Shown: positions 27,775 to 35,996 of the stretch, piece after piece
Layout of the letters: the number at the start of each line of letters is the position of its first letter
Position numbering within the stretch: position 1 is the stretch's first letter
Source: Arthrobacter sp. SLBN-100
Lineage (GTDB): Bacteria; Actinomycetota; Actinomycetes; Actinomycetales; Micrococcaceae
Length of the DNA: 64,000 nt
Reading direction: 5' to 3'
Assembly (NCBI RefSeq): GCF_006715305.1
Contig: NZ_VFMY01000001.1
Location: 2,046,001 to 2,110,000 of the forward strand
The notes under the pieces: model-generated
The model's database searches: none
Seen by the model: only the letters and a program-made list of their open reading frames with translations
What the model was told of the DNA's origin: nothing
Translations under genes and position numbers: made by a program

Positions 27775-28152
27775 TTACTCGTTCTCCTGCTGCAGCCACT
27801 TCACGGACTCGGTCCTGGACGTGAAGAAGCGGGTGGGGCAGGGCGGGATGTGGACGTCCAGGAAGAAGTTCGCCAGGATCCTGTCCACCGGGCTGGCGCC
27901 CAGGAGGGCGATCCTGTTCGCGGCGCACGGGATGGAAAACACCGAACGTGCCGCCCGGGTGACTGATTCGGTGGTGGCCATGTCCACCAGCATGGGGTGG
28001 CTCTTATCCCCCGCTATTTCGTTGACGGCCGCCATGGCTGCCTTGGCATCCTGTTGTTCGATCCGGACACTGGGTTCCCAGATAAGGTGGATCAGGCCGT
28101 CGGAGCGCAACTCCACGGTGCCCTTGCCACCGTCAACCATTACCGGCTCCAT
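27775..28152 (-). CDS. STAS/SEC14-like domain protein, function unknown
   Basis: The 125-residue protein has strand-helix alternation: TVELRSDGLIHLIWEPSVRIEQQDAKAAMAAVNEIAG, then PMLVDMATTESVTRAARSVF, then IALLGASPVDRILANFFL. This resembles the small STAS/SEC14-like (DUF7793-type) proteins frequent in Arthrobacter relatives. No catalytic motif is seen. It is convergent with the LacI gene and unrelated to the sugar operons by position. The function is unknown. Confidence 0.7.
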   Translation of the reverse strand: MEPVMVDGGKGTVELRSDGLIHLIWEPSVRIEQQDAKAAMAAVNEIAGDKSHPMLVDMATTESVTRAARSVFSIPCAANRIALLGASPVDRILANFFLDVHIPPCPTRFFTSRTESVKWLQQENE

Positions 28153-28304
28153 GTCCTGCTCCCTCCCTGTGCAGACTCCCCCATTCTGCTCCTACTTTGA
28201 CTTCCCGGATCCAACTTAGACCAGCAGCGGGTTCCCGGCGCACTCACAGCCTCTCCTCAGACTTCCTGAACCGTAATCACAGGGCCGGACGATATGAAGG
28301 AAAC

Positions 28305-28925
28305 ATGACACCTCGCAGAAGGCCGCTACCGGCACTCGTTGTCCTGCTGGGGATCGATGGTGCCGGCAAGTCCACGGCAGCCAGGGAAGTGGAAGAGCTG
28401 CTTCCGGGCACACCGGTGCTGGTCCTGGGCAACTACTCGGGGCGGAAAACCATCTCGGCCTTGGCGGAGCGCTTCGAGGTGTCCTTGCCGGTCCATGTTG
28501 CGGATGTCCTTGAAACCGCAGTCCGGGTCTTCAACGTCCTGCTCAACCATCTGCGGGCGGCGCGGTTCGACGGCGTGGTCATCATGGACAGGCACCTGTA
28601 CTGCCAGCTCGCCTTGCGGCAAGGCCGCGGGATCCACCGACGCCGGGCGCTGTCAGCCCTGTTGCGGTTGCTGCCGCCGGCCCAGGCCGTGGTCTATTTC
28701 GATGTCACCGCGGAACAGGCGCACGAGCGGGTCACCTTGCGGGGCGAGGACCAGGAGAACCTTGAGGACCTGGAGAAGTTCCGCAAGGGGTACACGGGGT
28801 TGGCCTGGTATCCCGGCTTCACCCGAATTGATGCCGGGGGCAGCACCGAGAGCAGCGCCCTGCAGCTGAAGCAGGTTATCACCGGCGTGACGGCATCCGC
28901 TGCCCCCGTGTCACAGGTGCAGTAG
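28305..28925 (+). CDS. Thymidylate kinase-like P-loop kinase
   Basis: The 206-residue protein has Walker A GIDGAGKST (about 15-23) and a DRH motif in VIMDRHLYCQLAL (about 90), as in dTMP kinases. VVYFDVTAEQAHERV and an Arg-rich lid (LRGEDQENLEDLEKF) follow. It differs from housekeeping Tmk, so a role as a nucleoside or other kinase is possible. ATG 28305 has AAGGAA two to three bases from optimal spacing. Its neighbours do not reveal a pathway. Confidence 0.8.
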   Translation: MTPRRRPLPALVVLLGIDGAGKSTAAREVEELLPGTPVLVLGNYSGRKTISALAERFEVSLPVHVADVLETAVRVFNVLLNHLRAARFDGVVIMDRHLYCQLALRQGRGIHRRRALSALLRLLPPAQAVVYFDVTAEQAHERVTLRGEDQENLEDLEKFRKGYTGLAWYPGFTRIDAGGSTESSALQLKQVITGVTASAAPVSQVQ

Positions 28926-29000
28926 CCTCCGATCCAATCTCTTGCGGCAAACCCTGTTACTGCTCTTGTGGGCCGGGGGGAGCAGAAGCAAGGATTGGTT

Positions 29001-29210
29001 ATGGAAGACCTGCGGCACACCGCCAGAGCCCTGCTGCAGCGGAAGGATCTTGGGCTGATCGATCTCTGGGTTCTCTACTGGAACCATGGCGGGCATTGCC
29101 ACCCCTTTGATTTTGATGCGTTTATCCACGACGTGGTGCCCGCAGCGTGGTTCGATATGGAAGCCCTCCAGGTGGCAGTGGAGGAATTATCCTTCGAGGC
29201 CATTGCCTAA
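29001..29210 (+). CDS. Hypothetical 69-residue protein
   Basis: The small acidic protein is rich in His, Trp and Asp: WVLYWNHGGHCHPFDFDAF is its most distinctive stretch. ATG 29001 has AAGGA seven bases upstream. No family is recognised. It follows the P-loop kinase gene by 75 bases and overlaps the region where the next gene might start. Confidence 0.6.
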   Translation: MEDLRHTARALLQRKDLGLIDLWVLYWNHGGHCHPFDFDAFIHDVVPAAWFDMEALQVAVEELSFEAIA

Positions 29211-29244
29211 AGGCCGCATCATCGCTTCCTTTTCACAGACTGCG

Positions 29245-30045
29245 GTGCCAGGTTGTCGTGACTTGGGGGCTGCCACGCGGCGCAGCTTCATGATGGGTGC
29301 CGGAGCCCTTGCAATGGCTGCAGCGCTCTCAGGATGTTCTGGAGGAGACATGGTTCGTCGGAAGGACATGTCACTGAATTTTGCTGCCGTCAGTGCCAGG
29401 CCCGGATGCGAGCCGGGGCAGGAACTTGTTCCCCGGCAGCAGGGCCTGGGCCTGGAGCCTGTCCGGGACACGCTGCTCTACGTCCCATCCGGGCTGCAGC
29501 CGCGACAACCGGTACCACTTATCCTCCTGCTTCACGGCACCGGGGGCGAAGCGGCCGGCGGTTTGTCACTGCTGTCCGCCTTTGCCGAAACGCACAAAAT
29601 CGTCCTGGCGGCACCGTCTTCCCGGGGCTCAATCTGGGACGGTGTCGGAGGCGCCTTCGGCCCCGACGTACACATGATCAACCGCGCCCTGGAACGCATC
29701 TTCACACTGGTTTTGGTAGACCCGGGCCGTATCGCCGTGGCTGGCTTTTCGGACGGGGCTTCCTACGCGCTGGCCCTTGGCTTGGCCAATGGGGACCTCT
29801 TTTCGAGGGTCATTGCCTTCTCCCCGGGATTTGTCCCGCCCGTCCCGCACAGCGGCCGGCCCCGGTTCTTCGTTTCCCATGGAGACGGCGACACCGTCCT
29901 GCCGATTGACCGCACCAGCCGCCGGCTGGTGCCCGCGCTCCAGGCAAACGGCTGCGACGTCACCTACCGGGAGTTCCGTGGACCGCACACCATACCGGCA
30001 GGCATCGGCCAGGAAGCTGTCGACTGGCTGCGCTGGCAAAATTAG
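29245..30045 (+). CDS. Secreted or lipid-anchored alpha/beta hydrolase (PHB depolymerase-like esterase)
   Basis: From GTG 29245 the 266-residue protein begins with ATRRSFMMGAGALAMAAALSGC, a twin-Arg then hydrophobic segment and lipobox-like LSGC. The hydrolase core has LILLLHGTGGEAAGG (oxyanion region), the nucleophile GFSDGAS at about 160, Asp in HGDGDTVLP (about 215) and His in FRGPHTIP (about 250). It resembles the polyhydroxybutyrate depolymerase/feruloyl esterase-like family. The start is uncertain: no clear ribosome site precedes it, and a TTG at about 29203 is possible. Function unknown; an exported esterase is likely. Confidence 0.75.
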   Translation: MPGCRDLGAATRRSFMMGAGALAMAAALSGCSGGDMVRRKDMSLNFAAVSARPGCEPGQELVPRQQGLGLEPVRDTLLYVPSGLQPRQPVPLILLLHGTGGEAAGGLSLLSAFAETHKIVLAAPSSRGSIWDGVGGAFGPDVHMINRALERIFTLVLVDPGRIAVAGFSDGASYALALGLANGDLFSRVIAFSPGFVPPVPHSGRPRFFVSHGDGDTVLPIDRTSRRLVPALQANGCDVTYREFRGPHTIPAGIGQEAVDWLRWQN

Positions 30046-30057
30046 CGGAACCGGAAG

Positions 30058-30729
30058 CTAGAGCCTTTCCACCACGAGGTTGCGGTAGGCCGCGCGGAGC
30101 GGAGCCATCTGCCGGAACCCCAGGTAGCCTCCGCCCAGCACCCTGTCCGACGGATCCCGCCAGTCGAAAAGCGGGAGAGAATTGATGGAGAACGCCACCC
30201 TCCGGCCGTCCTTCACCACCTCCAACCGGTAAGAGTCGACTGCGTCCTCAGCCGGCGGCAGCGGATCCGCGCCCTGGGCCACGAGCTCAAAGCCGGCGCT
30301 CTTGCGCAGGTTGCAGGTCCGGAAGGCCCGCTCAGACCGGTATTTATGCCGGAAGTAGGAGACGTGGAGGGCGTCGATGTCGCCCGAGTGGTACTGCGGG
30401 TAGTAGCCGGTCCGGGGTGCGAGCGCCGGGGAAAACAGGTCCTGTCCGCCGTGCCCGTTGGCTGCGAAGAACAGCATGGCCAGACCGGGTTCCTCAAGCG
30501 GCAGGAACTCCCAGGTGATTCGCACCCTGTCCGGAAACTCCACCGGGCACCAGAACGTCCAGTGCGCGTGGTCCCCGAACTCCTCGTCGTCCAGCGACCC
30601 GGACAGCTCAAGGGCCTCTCCGCGGCTGCCCAGCCTCAGGGGCCCTTCGGCCACCCAGTCCGCCACATCCTCCGGACCGGTGAGTGCGTTGCGGTAAAGC
30701 ACCTTCGTTCCCACGCCCGCGGTCCCCAC
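30058..30729 (-). CDS. DUF1961 family protein (YesU-like)
   Basis: The 223-residue, Trp/Phe/Tyr-rich beta-sandwich-like protein fits DUF1961, whose Bacillus subtilis member YesU lies in the rhamnogalacturonan cluster. Segments such as VRITWEFLPLEEPGLAMLFFAANG, YYPQYHSGDIDALHVSYFRH and LGFRQMAPLRAAYRN are typical. Its GTG start (30729) directly follows the stop of the acetylesterase gene. No signal peptide is present, so it probably acts inside the cell on imported fragments. Biochemical activity of the family is not established to my knowledge. Confidence 0.85.
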   Translation of the reverse strand: MGTAGVGTKVLYRNALTGPEDVADWVAEGPLRLGSRGEALELSGSLDDEEFGDHAHWTFWCPVEFPDRVRITWEFLPLEEPGLAMLFFAANGHGGQDLFSPALAPRTGYYPQYHSGDIDALHVSYFRHKYRSERAFRTCNLRKSAGFELVAQGADPLPPAEDAVDSYRLEVVKDGRRVAFSINSLPLFDWRDPSDRVLGGGYLGFRQMAPLRAAYRNLVVERL

Positions 30730-31479
30730 CTAGCCGCGTCCCGCCGTCGTACTTGACCGCAACGCGGGGTCATTTTCAGCCCAATTTTCGCCCTTTATCG
30801 GGCCGGACGGGACCCCGCGTTGCTGTGGTCCGAAGCCCAAACGCACGAGTTGCCGGGCAACCTCGCCAGCCACCAGGGCGGCGCCCTGCTGCGAGAAGTG
30901 CGTGTTGTCCGTCAGCCCGTCCGGCCAGTGTGCATGTTCATGCAGTGCAAAATGGCAGAAGAGGGCCTTCGAACCGTCCCGTCCCAGCCGCAGGTACAGC
31001 GCGCGGGTCCATCCGTTCAGGTCGATCACCGGCACCCCCAGCTCCAGGCCGATCTCCCGGGCCACCTCCGGATAATCCTCCAGGCTCTCCTCCAAAACAG
31101 CGTCCGACGACGGCCTGTCCAGGAAGTGCCGCCGCTCCACCGAGGTGCACAGCACGGGCAGCCCGCCCAGGGCCCGGACCTCCGCCACCATGGTGCGAAG
31201 GTTGGCGGCGTAGCCTGTCCGTGCCGCGAGGTGGGGCTTTTTCTGGTCGTTGTGGCCGAACTGGATCAGCACCAGGAAGCCGTCGCCCGTCTCCGCGAGC
31301 AGCCCGTCCCACAGCCCCTCCTCCCGGAAGGACTCCGTACTGGCCCCGCCCTTGGCGAAGTTGTGCACGGCGGCCCAGGTGAAGACGTGCGGGGGCAGCT
31401 GGGCACCCCAACCGCTCATGGGGTACTCGTGCGTGGGGCAGTTGGCGACCGTGGAATCTCCGGCGAGCAGGATTTTCAT
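30730..31479 (-). CDS. Rhamnogalacturonan acetylesterase (SGNH/GDSL hydrolase)
   Basis: The 249-residue SGNH hydrolase removes acetyl groups from rhamnogalacturonan-type oligosaccharides. Block I is LLAGDSTVA (Ser 9), block II KGGAS, block III QFGHNDQ, and block V DNTHFSQQG with the catalytic Asp and His. This matches the YesT/RhgT family. There is no signal peptide, so it is cytoplasmic. ATG 31479 is three bases from the permease stop, placing it in the transporter operon. Confidence 0.92.
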   Translation of the reverse strand: MKILLAGDSTVANCPTHEYPMSGWGAQLPPHVFTWAAVHNFAKGGASTESFREEGLWDGLLAETGDGFLVLIQFGHNDQKKPHLAARTGYAANLRTMVAEVRALGGLPVLCTSVERRHFLDRPSSDAVLEESLEDYPEVAREIGLELGVPVIDLNGWTRALYLRLGRDGSKALFCHFALHEHAHWPDGLTDNTHFSQQGAALVAGEVARQLVRLGFGPQQRGVPSGPIKGENWAENDPALRSSTTAGRG

Positions 31480-31482
31480 GGA

Positions 31483-32355
31483 TCAGCCCTTGACCGAGCC
31501 GATGAGCATGCCCTTGGCGAAGTGCTTCTGCAGGAACGGGTAGAAGATCAGGATGGGCAGGGTGGCCACCACAATGACGGCAAACTTGATGCCCTGTTCC
31601 GGCGGGATATAGGCGGGGTCCACATTGCCTGTGCCCAGGAGGTCGGACGCTGCCGTGACCTGGCGCAGGTACATCTGCAGGGTCCACTTGGAGTTGTCGC
31701 TGAGGTAGAGCAGCGGTGACATGAAGTCGTTCCAGATGCCCACGGCGTAGAACAGGGCAAACGTGGCCAGGACGGGCTTGGACAGCGGCAGCAGGATCCG
31801 CCACAGGATCCCGATCTCCGTGGCGCCGTCCATCTTGGCCGATTCCTCCAGCTCCGCGGGGAGTTCCTGGAAGAAGTTCTTGATGATGATCAGGCTGAAC
31901 GGGTTGATCGCCGCCGGCAGGATCAACGCCCAGTAGGAGTTCAGCAGGCCCAAATCCTTGACCAGCAGGAAGGTGGGGATCATGCCGCCGGAAAACACCA
32001 TGGCAAAAACCACCAGGGACAGGATCACCTGCCGGCCGCGCAGGGTTTTCTTGGCCAGCGGGTAGGCCATGGTCACCGTGAAGGCGAGCTGGATCAGGGT
32101 GCCCACGGCGGTGACCAGGATGGTGGTGACGAGCGCCCGGATGAACGCAGGCGTGGAGAAGATGTACTCGTAGGAGCCCAGGGTGAACTGTTCGGGCCAG
32201 ACGAAGAACGCGCGCCGGGTGATTTCCGCTTCGTTGGCGAAGGACCCGGCGATCACGTAGATGAACGGGAGCAGGGTGACGATGCCGATCAGGGACAGGA
32301 AAACGTAGTTGACGGCGTCGAAGACCCGCCCGCCGGTGGTGTTGTGGATTTTCAT
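31483..32355 (-). CDS. ABC carbohydrate importer permease (LplC/YtcP type)
   Basis: The 290-residue membrane protein has six helices and the cytoplasmic EAA loop (ELEESAKMDGATEIGILWRILLPLSKP), where the ATPase docks. It is closest to the LplC/YtcP branch of CUT1 importers, used for pectic or complex oligosaccharides in Bacilli. It is two bases downstream of its partner permease. No ATPase gene is in the operon. Confidence 0.93.
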   Translation of the reverse strand: MKIHNTTGGRVFDAVNYVFLSLIGIVTLLPFIYVIAGSFANEAEITRRAFFVWPEQFTLGSYEYIFSTPAFIRALVTTILVTAVGTLIQLAFTVTMAYPLAKKTLRGRQVILSLVVFAMVFSGGMIPTFLLVKDLGLLNSYWALILPAAINPFSLIIIKNFFQELPAELEESAKMDGATEIGILWRILLPLSKPVLATFALFYAVGIWNDFMSPLLYLSDNSKWTLQMYLRQVTAASDLLGTGNVDPAYIPPEQGIKFAVIVVATLPILIFYPFLQKHFAKGMLIGSVKG

Positions 32356-32357
32356 GG

Positions 32358-33329
32358 CTAGAACAGTCCGCTCTGGTTGAAGCGTTTGGCCAGGGCGTTG
32401 GTGCCGAAGATCAGCACGATGCCCACCAGGGATTTGAAGAGCCCGACGGCGGTGGAGTAGCTGTAGGCGCCCTGCGTGATGCCCACGAAGTACACGTAAG
32501 TATCGAAAACGTCAGCCACTGACCTGTTCAGGGCATTGGTCATCAGGTAGATCTGTTCAAACCCGGTGTTCAGCATCTGCCCGATGGCCAGGATCAGCAT
32601 CACGATAATGGTGGAACGGATCCCCGGGAGGGTGATGTGCCAGACCCGGCGGAACCGGCCGGCGCCGTCAATGATCGCCGCCTCGTACTGGTCCTGGTCC
32701 ACCGTGGCGAGCGCGGCGAGGAAGATGATGGTGCCCCAGCCGGTGTTCTTCCAGATTTCCTGCAGCACAATCAGCGGACGGAACCAGTTGGGATCGGACA
32801 GGAAGTCGATGTTGGTGCCCATCACCGAGTTCAGGAACAGGAACAGCGGGCCGAAGTCCAGGGCAAAGAGCAGGAAGCTCAGGGACGCCACGATGGTCCA
32901 CGACAAAAAGTGCGGGATGTAGACGAGGGTCTGGACGGTGCGCTTGAGGACCGAAAGCCGGACCTCGTTGAGCAGCAGCGCCAGGACGATGGTCAGCGGA
33001 AACGCGATGCCCAGGTTCAGGAACGCCAGGATCAGGGTGTTGCCCAGCAGCCTCGGGAAGTCCGGGTTGGAAAAGAAGTCCTGGAAATGCTGGAACCCCA
33101 CCCAGGGGCTGTCGTTCACGCCCAGGAACGGAACGTAGTCCTTGAAGGCGATGCTGACCCCGTACATGGGGCCGTAACGGAAGACGGCGAAGTACACCAC
33201 GCCTGGCAGCAGCAGCAGGTACAGCCATTTGTAGTGCGCGAAGTGGACGGAGAACCTGCCCCGCTTCCGGGGAGCGGGCACGGTCTGCGCGCGCTCCCCA
33301 GCCTGGGCGTCAATGACAGGGGCTGCCAT
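32358..33329 (-). CDS. ABC carbohydrate importer permease (LplB/YteP type)
   Basis: The 323-residue partner permease has a cytoplasmic N-terminus, helix YLLLLPGVVYFAVFRYGPMYGVSIAFKDY near residue 40, and the EAA loop DQDQYEAAIIDGAGRFRRVWHITLPGI. It fits the LplB/YteP family. ATG 33329 directly follows the stop (TAA) of the binding-protein gene, so the three importer genes are tightly coupled. Confidence 0.93.
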   Translation of the reverse strand: MAAPVIDAQAGERAQTVPAPRKRGRFSVHFAHYKWLYLLLLPGVVYFAVFRYGPMYGVSIAFKDYVPFLGVNDSPWVGFQHFQDFFSNPDFPRLLGNTLILAFLNLGIAFPLTIVLALLLNEVRLSVLKRTVQTLVYIPHFLSWTIVASLSFLLFALDFGPLFLFLNSVMGTNIDFLSDPNWFRPLIVLQEIWKNTGWGTIIFLAALATVDQDQYEAAIIDGAGRFRRVWHITLPGIRSTIIVMLILAIGQMLNTGFEQIYLMTNALNRSVADVFDTYVYFVGITQGAYSYSTAVGLFKSLVGIVLIFGTNALAKRFNQSGLF

Positions 33330-34859
33330 TTACTTGTTGTCCTGCCAGAGCTTGTTGATCTCTTCCTTGACCTTGTCGCCGCCGCTGGTGCTCCAGAGCT
33401 TGATGGCGTCCTTCAGGCCCTGCTCATCAATCTGGCCGGCCAGGTACTTGATCCGCGCGTCAGCCACGATGTTGTCCAGCTGTGCACCCTTGGCCACGTA
33501 GGTGGCGGAAACGTACGGCGCCGCCGGGTTGTAGACGGCACTCTTGAGGTTTTCCGCCATCACTTCCGTGCGCTTGTCGAAAACCTGCTGTTCGTAGTCG
33601 CTGGGCTGCTTCACAGGGTAGAACCCGTTGCCGGCCACGTTCATGCCGAGCTGCGCGTAGCTCTTGATATCCGTGGTGACTGCCTTGCCGTCCTCAGTCT
33701 CGGGCTTGATGGTGGCGGCCTTGCCGTCCTCCACGGTGAAGTTCACGCCTTCGATGCCGTTGTTCATCAGGACGGCCACGTCCTTGCCGTTCATGGTGTT
33801 CAGGAATTCGAGAACGGTCTTCAGTTCAGCTTCAGTGCGGACGCTGGACTTGGGAATGGCAAGGAAGCCGGAGTAGCCCTCGGTGGGATGCGCGCGGAGT
33901 TCGCCGTCCGGGCCTTCGAGATTGCCCACGAAGCCCACCTTGTTCTGGAAGTTGTTCGGGTCTGCCTGCTTGAACAGGTTGATGAGGACGCTGACCCGGG
34001 AGTCGACGTCGACGATGATGCCGCCCTTGCCGTTGAGGAAGGGTTCGTTCCACTTGGTGGGGTCAAAGGTGGCGAAGTCCGGATTGATGAGTTTTTCGTC
34101 CACCATCTTCTTGATGAACCGGTCGGCCTCGAGGAATTCCTCGGTTTCGAAGCTCGGGATCAGTTTCCCGTCCTTTTCCGTCCAGCGGTTTCCGGCGCCA
34201 TACCAGGTCTCGATGAAATCGTAAGGGCTGTAGGTTCCCAGCGCGCCCCACTTGGGGATGGTGATGCCCCAGGTGTCATCCTGGCCGTTGCCGTCCGGAT
34301 CCTGCTCCGTGAAGGCCTTGGCAACCTTGTACAGGTCCTCGGTGGTCTTGGGCGCTTGAAGGCCCAGCTTGTCCAGCCAGTCCTGGCGGAACATCACAGC
34401 AGTACGCATCGGGGCACGGCCGCGGTAGACCCCGAAAACCTTGCCGTTGATGCTCGCGTTCTGCTGGATGTCCGGGTACGTGGTCAACAAGTTCGGGTAC
34501 TCAGCCAACTTGTCCGTCAGGTCCCAGAAGGCGCCGGCTTCGGCGTTCTTGACGAAACCGGGCGTCTTGCCTTGGATGACCATCACGTGCGGGATCTCAG
34601 AGGAGGCCAGGGTGATATTGGTTTTGTCCTCATAGGAGGCGTTGGGCGCCCAGGTGATGTTGAGGTCCTTGCCTGTCAGCTCCTCGAGCTTCTTCTGCAC
34701 GGCGCCGTCTGCCGACGGCGGCTGGGCTTCGAGGAAGGGAGCCATCACGTTCACAGTGGAGATGTCAGCGGACTGTGTTTCACCCCCGCCGCAGGCCGTC
34801 AGGGTGAGTGCCGTGGCGGTAACGACGGCGGCGGCCAGGGAAATTCTTCTGCGGATCAT
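33330..34859 (-). CDS. ABC importer substrate-binding lipoprotein (LipO/YtcQ type)
   Basis: The 509-residue protein has a signal peptide with lipobox TLTACGGG (Cys near 23). It is longer than most sugar binding proteins, as is typical for the LipO/YtcQ group that pairs with LplB/LplC permeases. TWAPNASYEDKTNI and the EF-hand-like DPDGNGQDDTWG (about 185-195, a probable calcium site) are visible. ATG 34859 has AAGGAAC upstream. The operon and the YesL-like neighbour suggest import of rhamnogalacturonan oligosaccharides; that substrate is inferred. Confidence 0.93.
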   Translation of the reverse strand: MIRRRISLAAAVVTATALTLTACGGGETQSADISTVNVMAPFLEAQPPSADGAVQKKLEELTGKDLNITWAPNASYEDKTNITLASSEIPHVMVIQGKTPGFVKNAEAGAFWDLTDKLAEYPNLLTTYPDIQQNASINGKVFGVYRGRAPMRTAVMFRQDWLDKLGLQAPKTTEDLYKVAKAFTEQDPDGNGQDDTWGITIPKWGALGTYSPYDFIETWYGAGNRWTEKDGKLIPSFETEEFLEADRFIKKMVDEKLINPDFATFDPTKWNEPFLNGKGGIIVDVDSRVSVLINLFKQADPNNFQNKVGFVGNLEGPDGELRAHPTEGYSGFLAIPKSSVRTEAELKTVLEFLNTMNGKDVAVLMNNGIEGVNFTVEDGKAATIKPETEDGKAVTTDIKSYAQLGMNVAGNGFYPVKQPSDYEQQVFDKRTEVMAENLKSAVYNPAAPYVSATYVAKGAQLDNIVADARIKYLAGQIDEQGLKDAIKLWSTSGGDKVKEEINKLWQDNK

Positions 34860-35039
34860 TTTTGTTCCTTTTCCACTTCTTCGGGGTTGGTTTTGCCGTC
34901 ACCGGCAGCGTTGGGCACGGGCAGCAAAAAGGTTGAAAGGGATAAAGCCGGGTGGGTGTCCCGGCGCGCGCAGGAGTCTGCGCCAAGGCGGGTTTTTCTG
35001 AGGTTTTGTCTTCAGTGGCAGGCAGGTGCCGTGCCGGGT

Positions 35040-35756
35040 TCAGCCCTTTGCGGTTTCGAGGACGCCTTGCAGCGGGCGGCCCCGACCGGCCGGGGTAGTG
35101 TCCTCGTGGCCGGCAGGGTGCTGTTGTTGTTCGGCAAACGCGGCCATGGAGTCATCGTTGGCCGTGAAGAAGCGGTCGCACAGCCATCCGGTCAGGAACA
35201 ACCAGGCTCCCACGCTGAAAAACGGGATCAGGCCGGGGACTGCGCCACTGGCGTAGACCACGGCGGCGGATACAAAGAGCAGGATGACTGTCCCTGCCAG
35301 ATGCCGCACGGCGAACCGCGATGACATCAAAAAGTACTGCGCTACGGGCAGCTCGTACCGTGCATACATCGGGAACAGGTAGCAGACAGCCCCCGCCAGG
35401 AAGATGGCCCCGACGAACGTGGCCGCCGCGCCCAGCTGGGACGGAAGATCACCGCCGCCTGAGAAGCGGTTCCAGTTCATGGCCAGGGCTGCTGCTACGC
35501 CCATCAGCGGCAACGCCAGCGCGTTGCCGCGGACAAAGTTCCGGACGTATTCGCGGGCAAACCCGGGCAGGAGCCGGGCCGCTTCGCCAGCGGCCCTTTT
35601 GCGGACCAGGATCTGGGCGGCGGCTGTGGCAGGGCCCGCCCCGAGGACACCTAAACCCAGGACAGTGAAGCTGAGCCACAGCAGGTTCAGGCAGGCGATC
35701 CAGAGGAGCGTGTCAAAGAACGAGTATGCTCGGGCGTTCCACGAGGACGTAGCCAT
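35040..35756 (-). CDS. YesL-like membrane protein (DUF624)
   Basis: The 238-residue protein has five or six membrane helices and the DUF624 signature near the N-terminus (LNLLWLSFTVLGLGVLGAGPATAAA followed by a basic stretch). In Bacilli YesL accompanies rhamnogalacturonan importer genes; its role is unknown. GAAGGGAG lies eight bases before ATG 35756. It is the first gene of the minus-strand importer operon, 180 bases before the binding-protein gene; that gap shows no other clear feature. A second DUF624-like gene is in the beta-galactosidase locus. Confidence 0.85.
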   Translation of the reverse strand: MATSSWNARAYSFFDTLLWIACLNLLWLSFTVLGLGVLGAGPATAAAQILVRKRAAGEAARLLPGFAREYVRNFVRGNALALPLMGVAAALAMNWNRFSGGGDLPSQLGAAATFVGAIFLAGAVCYLFPMYARYELPVAQYFLMSSRFAVRHLAGTVILLFVSAAVVYASGAVPGLIPFFSVGAWLFLTGWLCDRFFTANDDSMAAFAEQQQHPAGHEDTTPAGRGRPLQGVLETAKG

Positions 35757-35877
35757 GGCACGGCTCCCTTCGGTTCTCCATCGTTGCAGGCACGAGGACC
35801 TGGGTGGTCCACGTCACGTAAGTAATCGGTTTCTCGAAAATCTAGACCGCGCTTACGGGGTAGGTCAAGCCAAAATT

Positions 35878-35889
35878 TGAATCGTTACA
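35878..35889. promoter_or_regulatory. LacI-type operator, TGAATCGTTACA
   Basis: This site matches the rhaM operators closely: it is nearly the reverse complement of TGTTACGATTCA at 26625. It lies between the divergent YesL-like and oxidoreductase genes. Confidence 0.6.
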
Positions 35890-35929
35890 TTCTGGACGTG
35901 AAGGCCACCTTGGGTACACACTGGAGTTT

Positions 35930-35943
35930 GGAAAGCGCTTGCC
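35930..35943. promoter_or_regulatory. LacI-type operator, GGAAAGCGCTTGCC
   Basis: A near-perfect palindrome centred on GCGC, 54 bases before the oxidoreductase ATG. It belongs to the second operator class, found also at 45927, 45950, 52252 and 54589. Confidence 0.6.
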
Positions 35944-35996
35944 CTTGGGAGCTGGTGCCGAAGAAACCCTGCCCCTCCGGGCCGAAATGGAGCACC

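Noticed and set aside
32637..35324. An 895-codon plus-strand frame across the importer genes
   Set aside because: It runs antisense to three genes with full motifs and has no recognisable domain.
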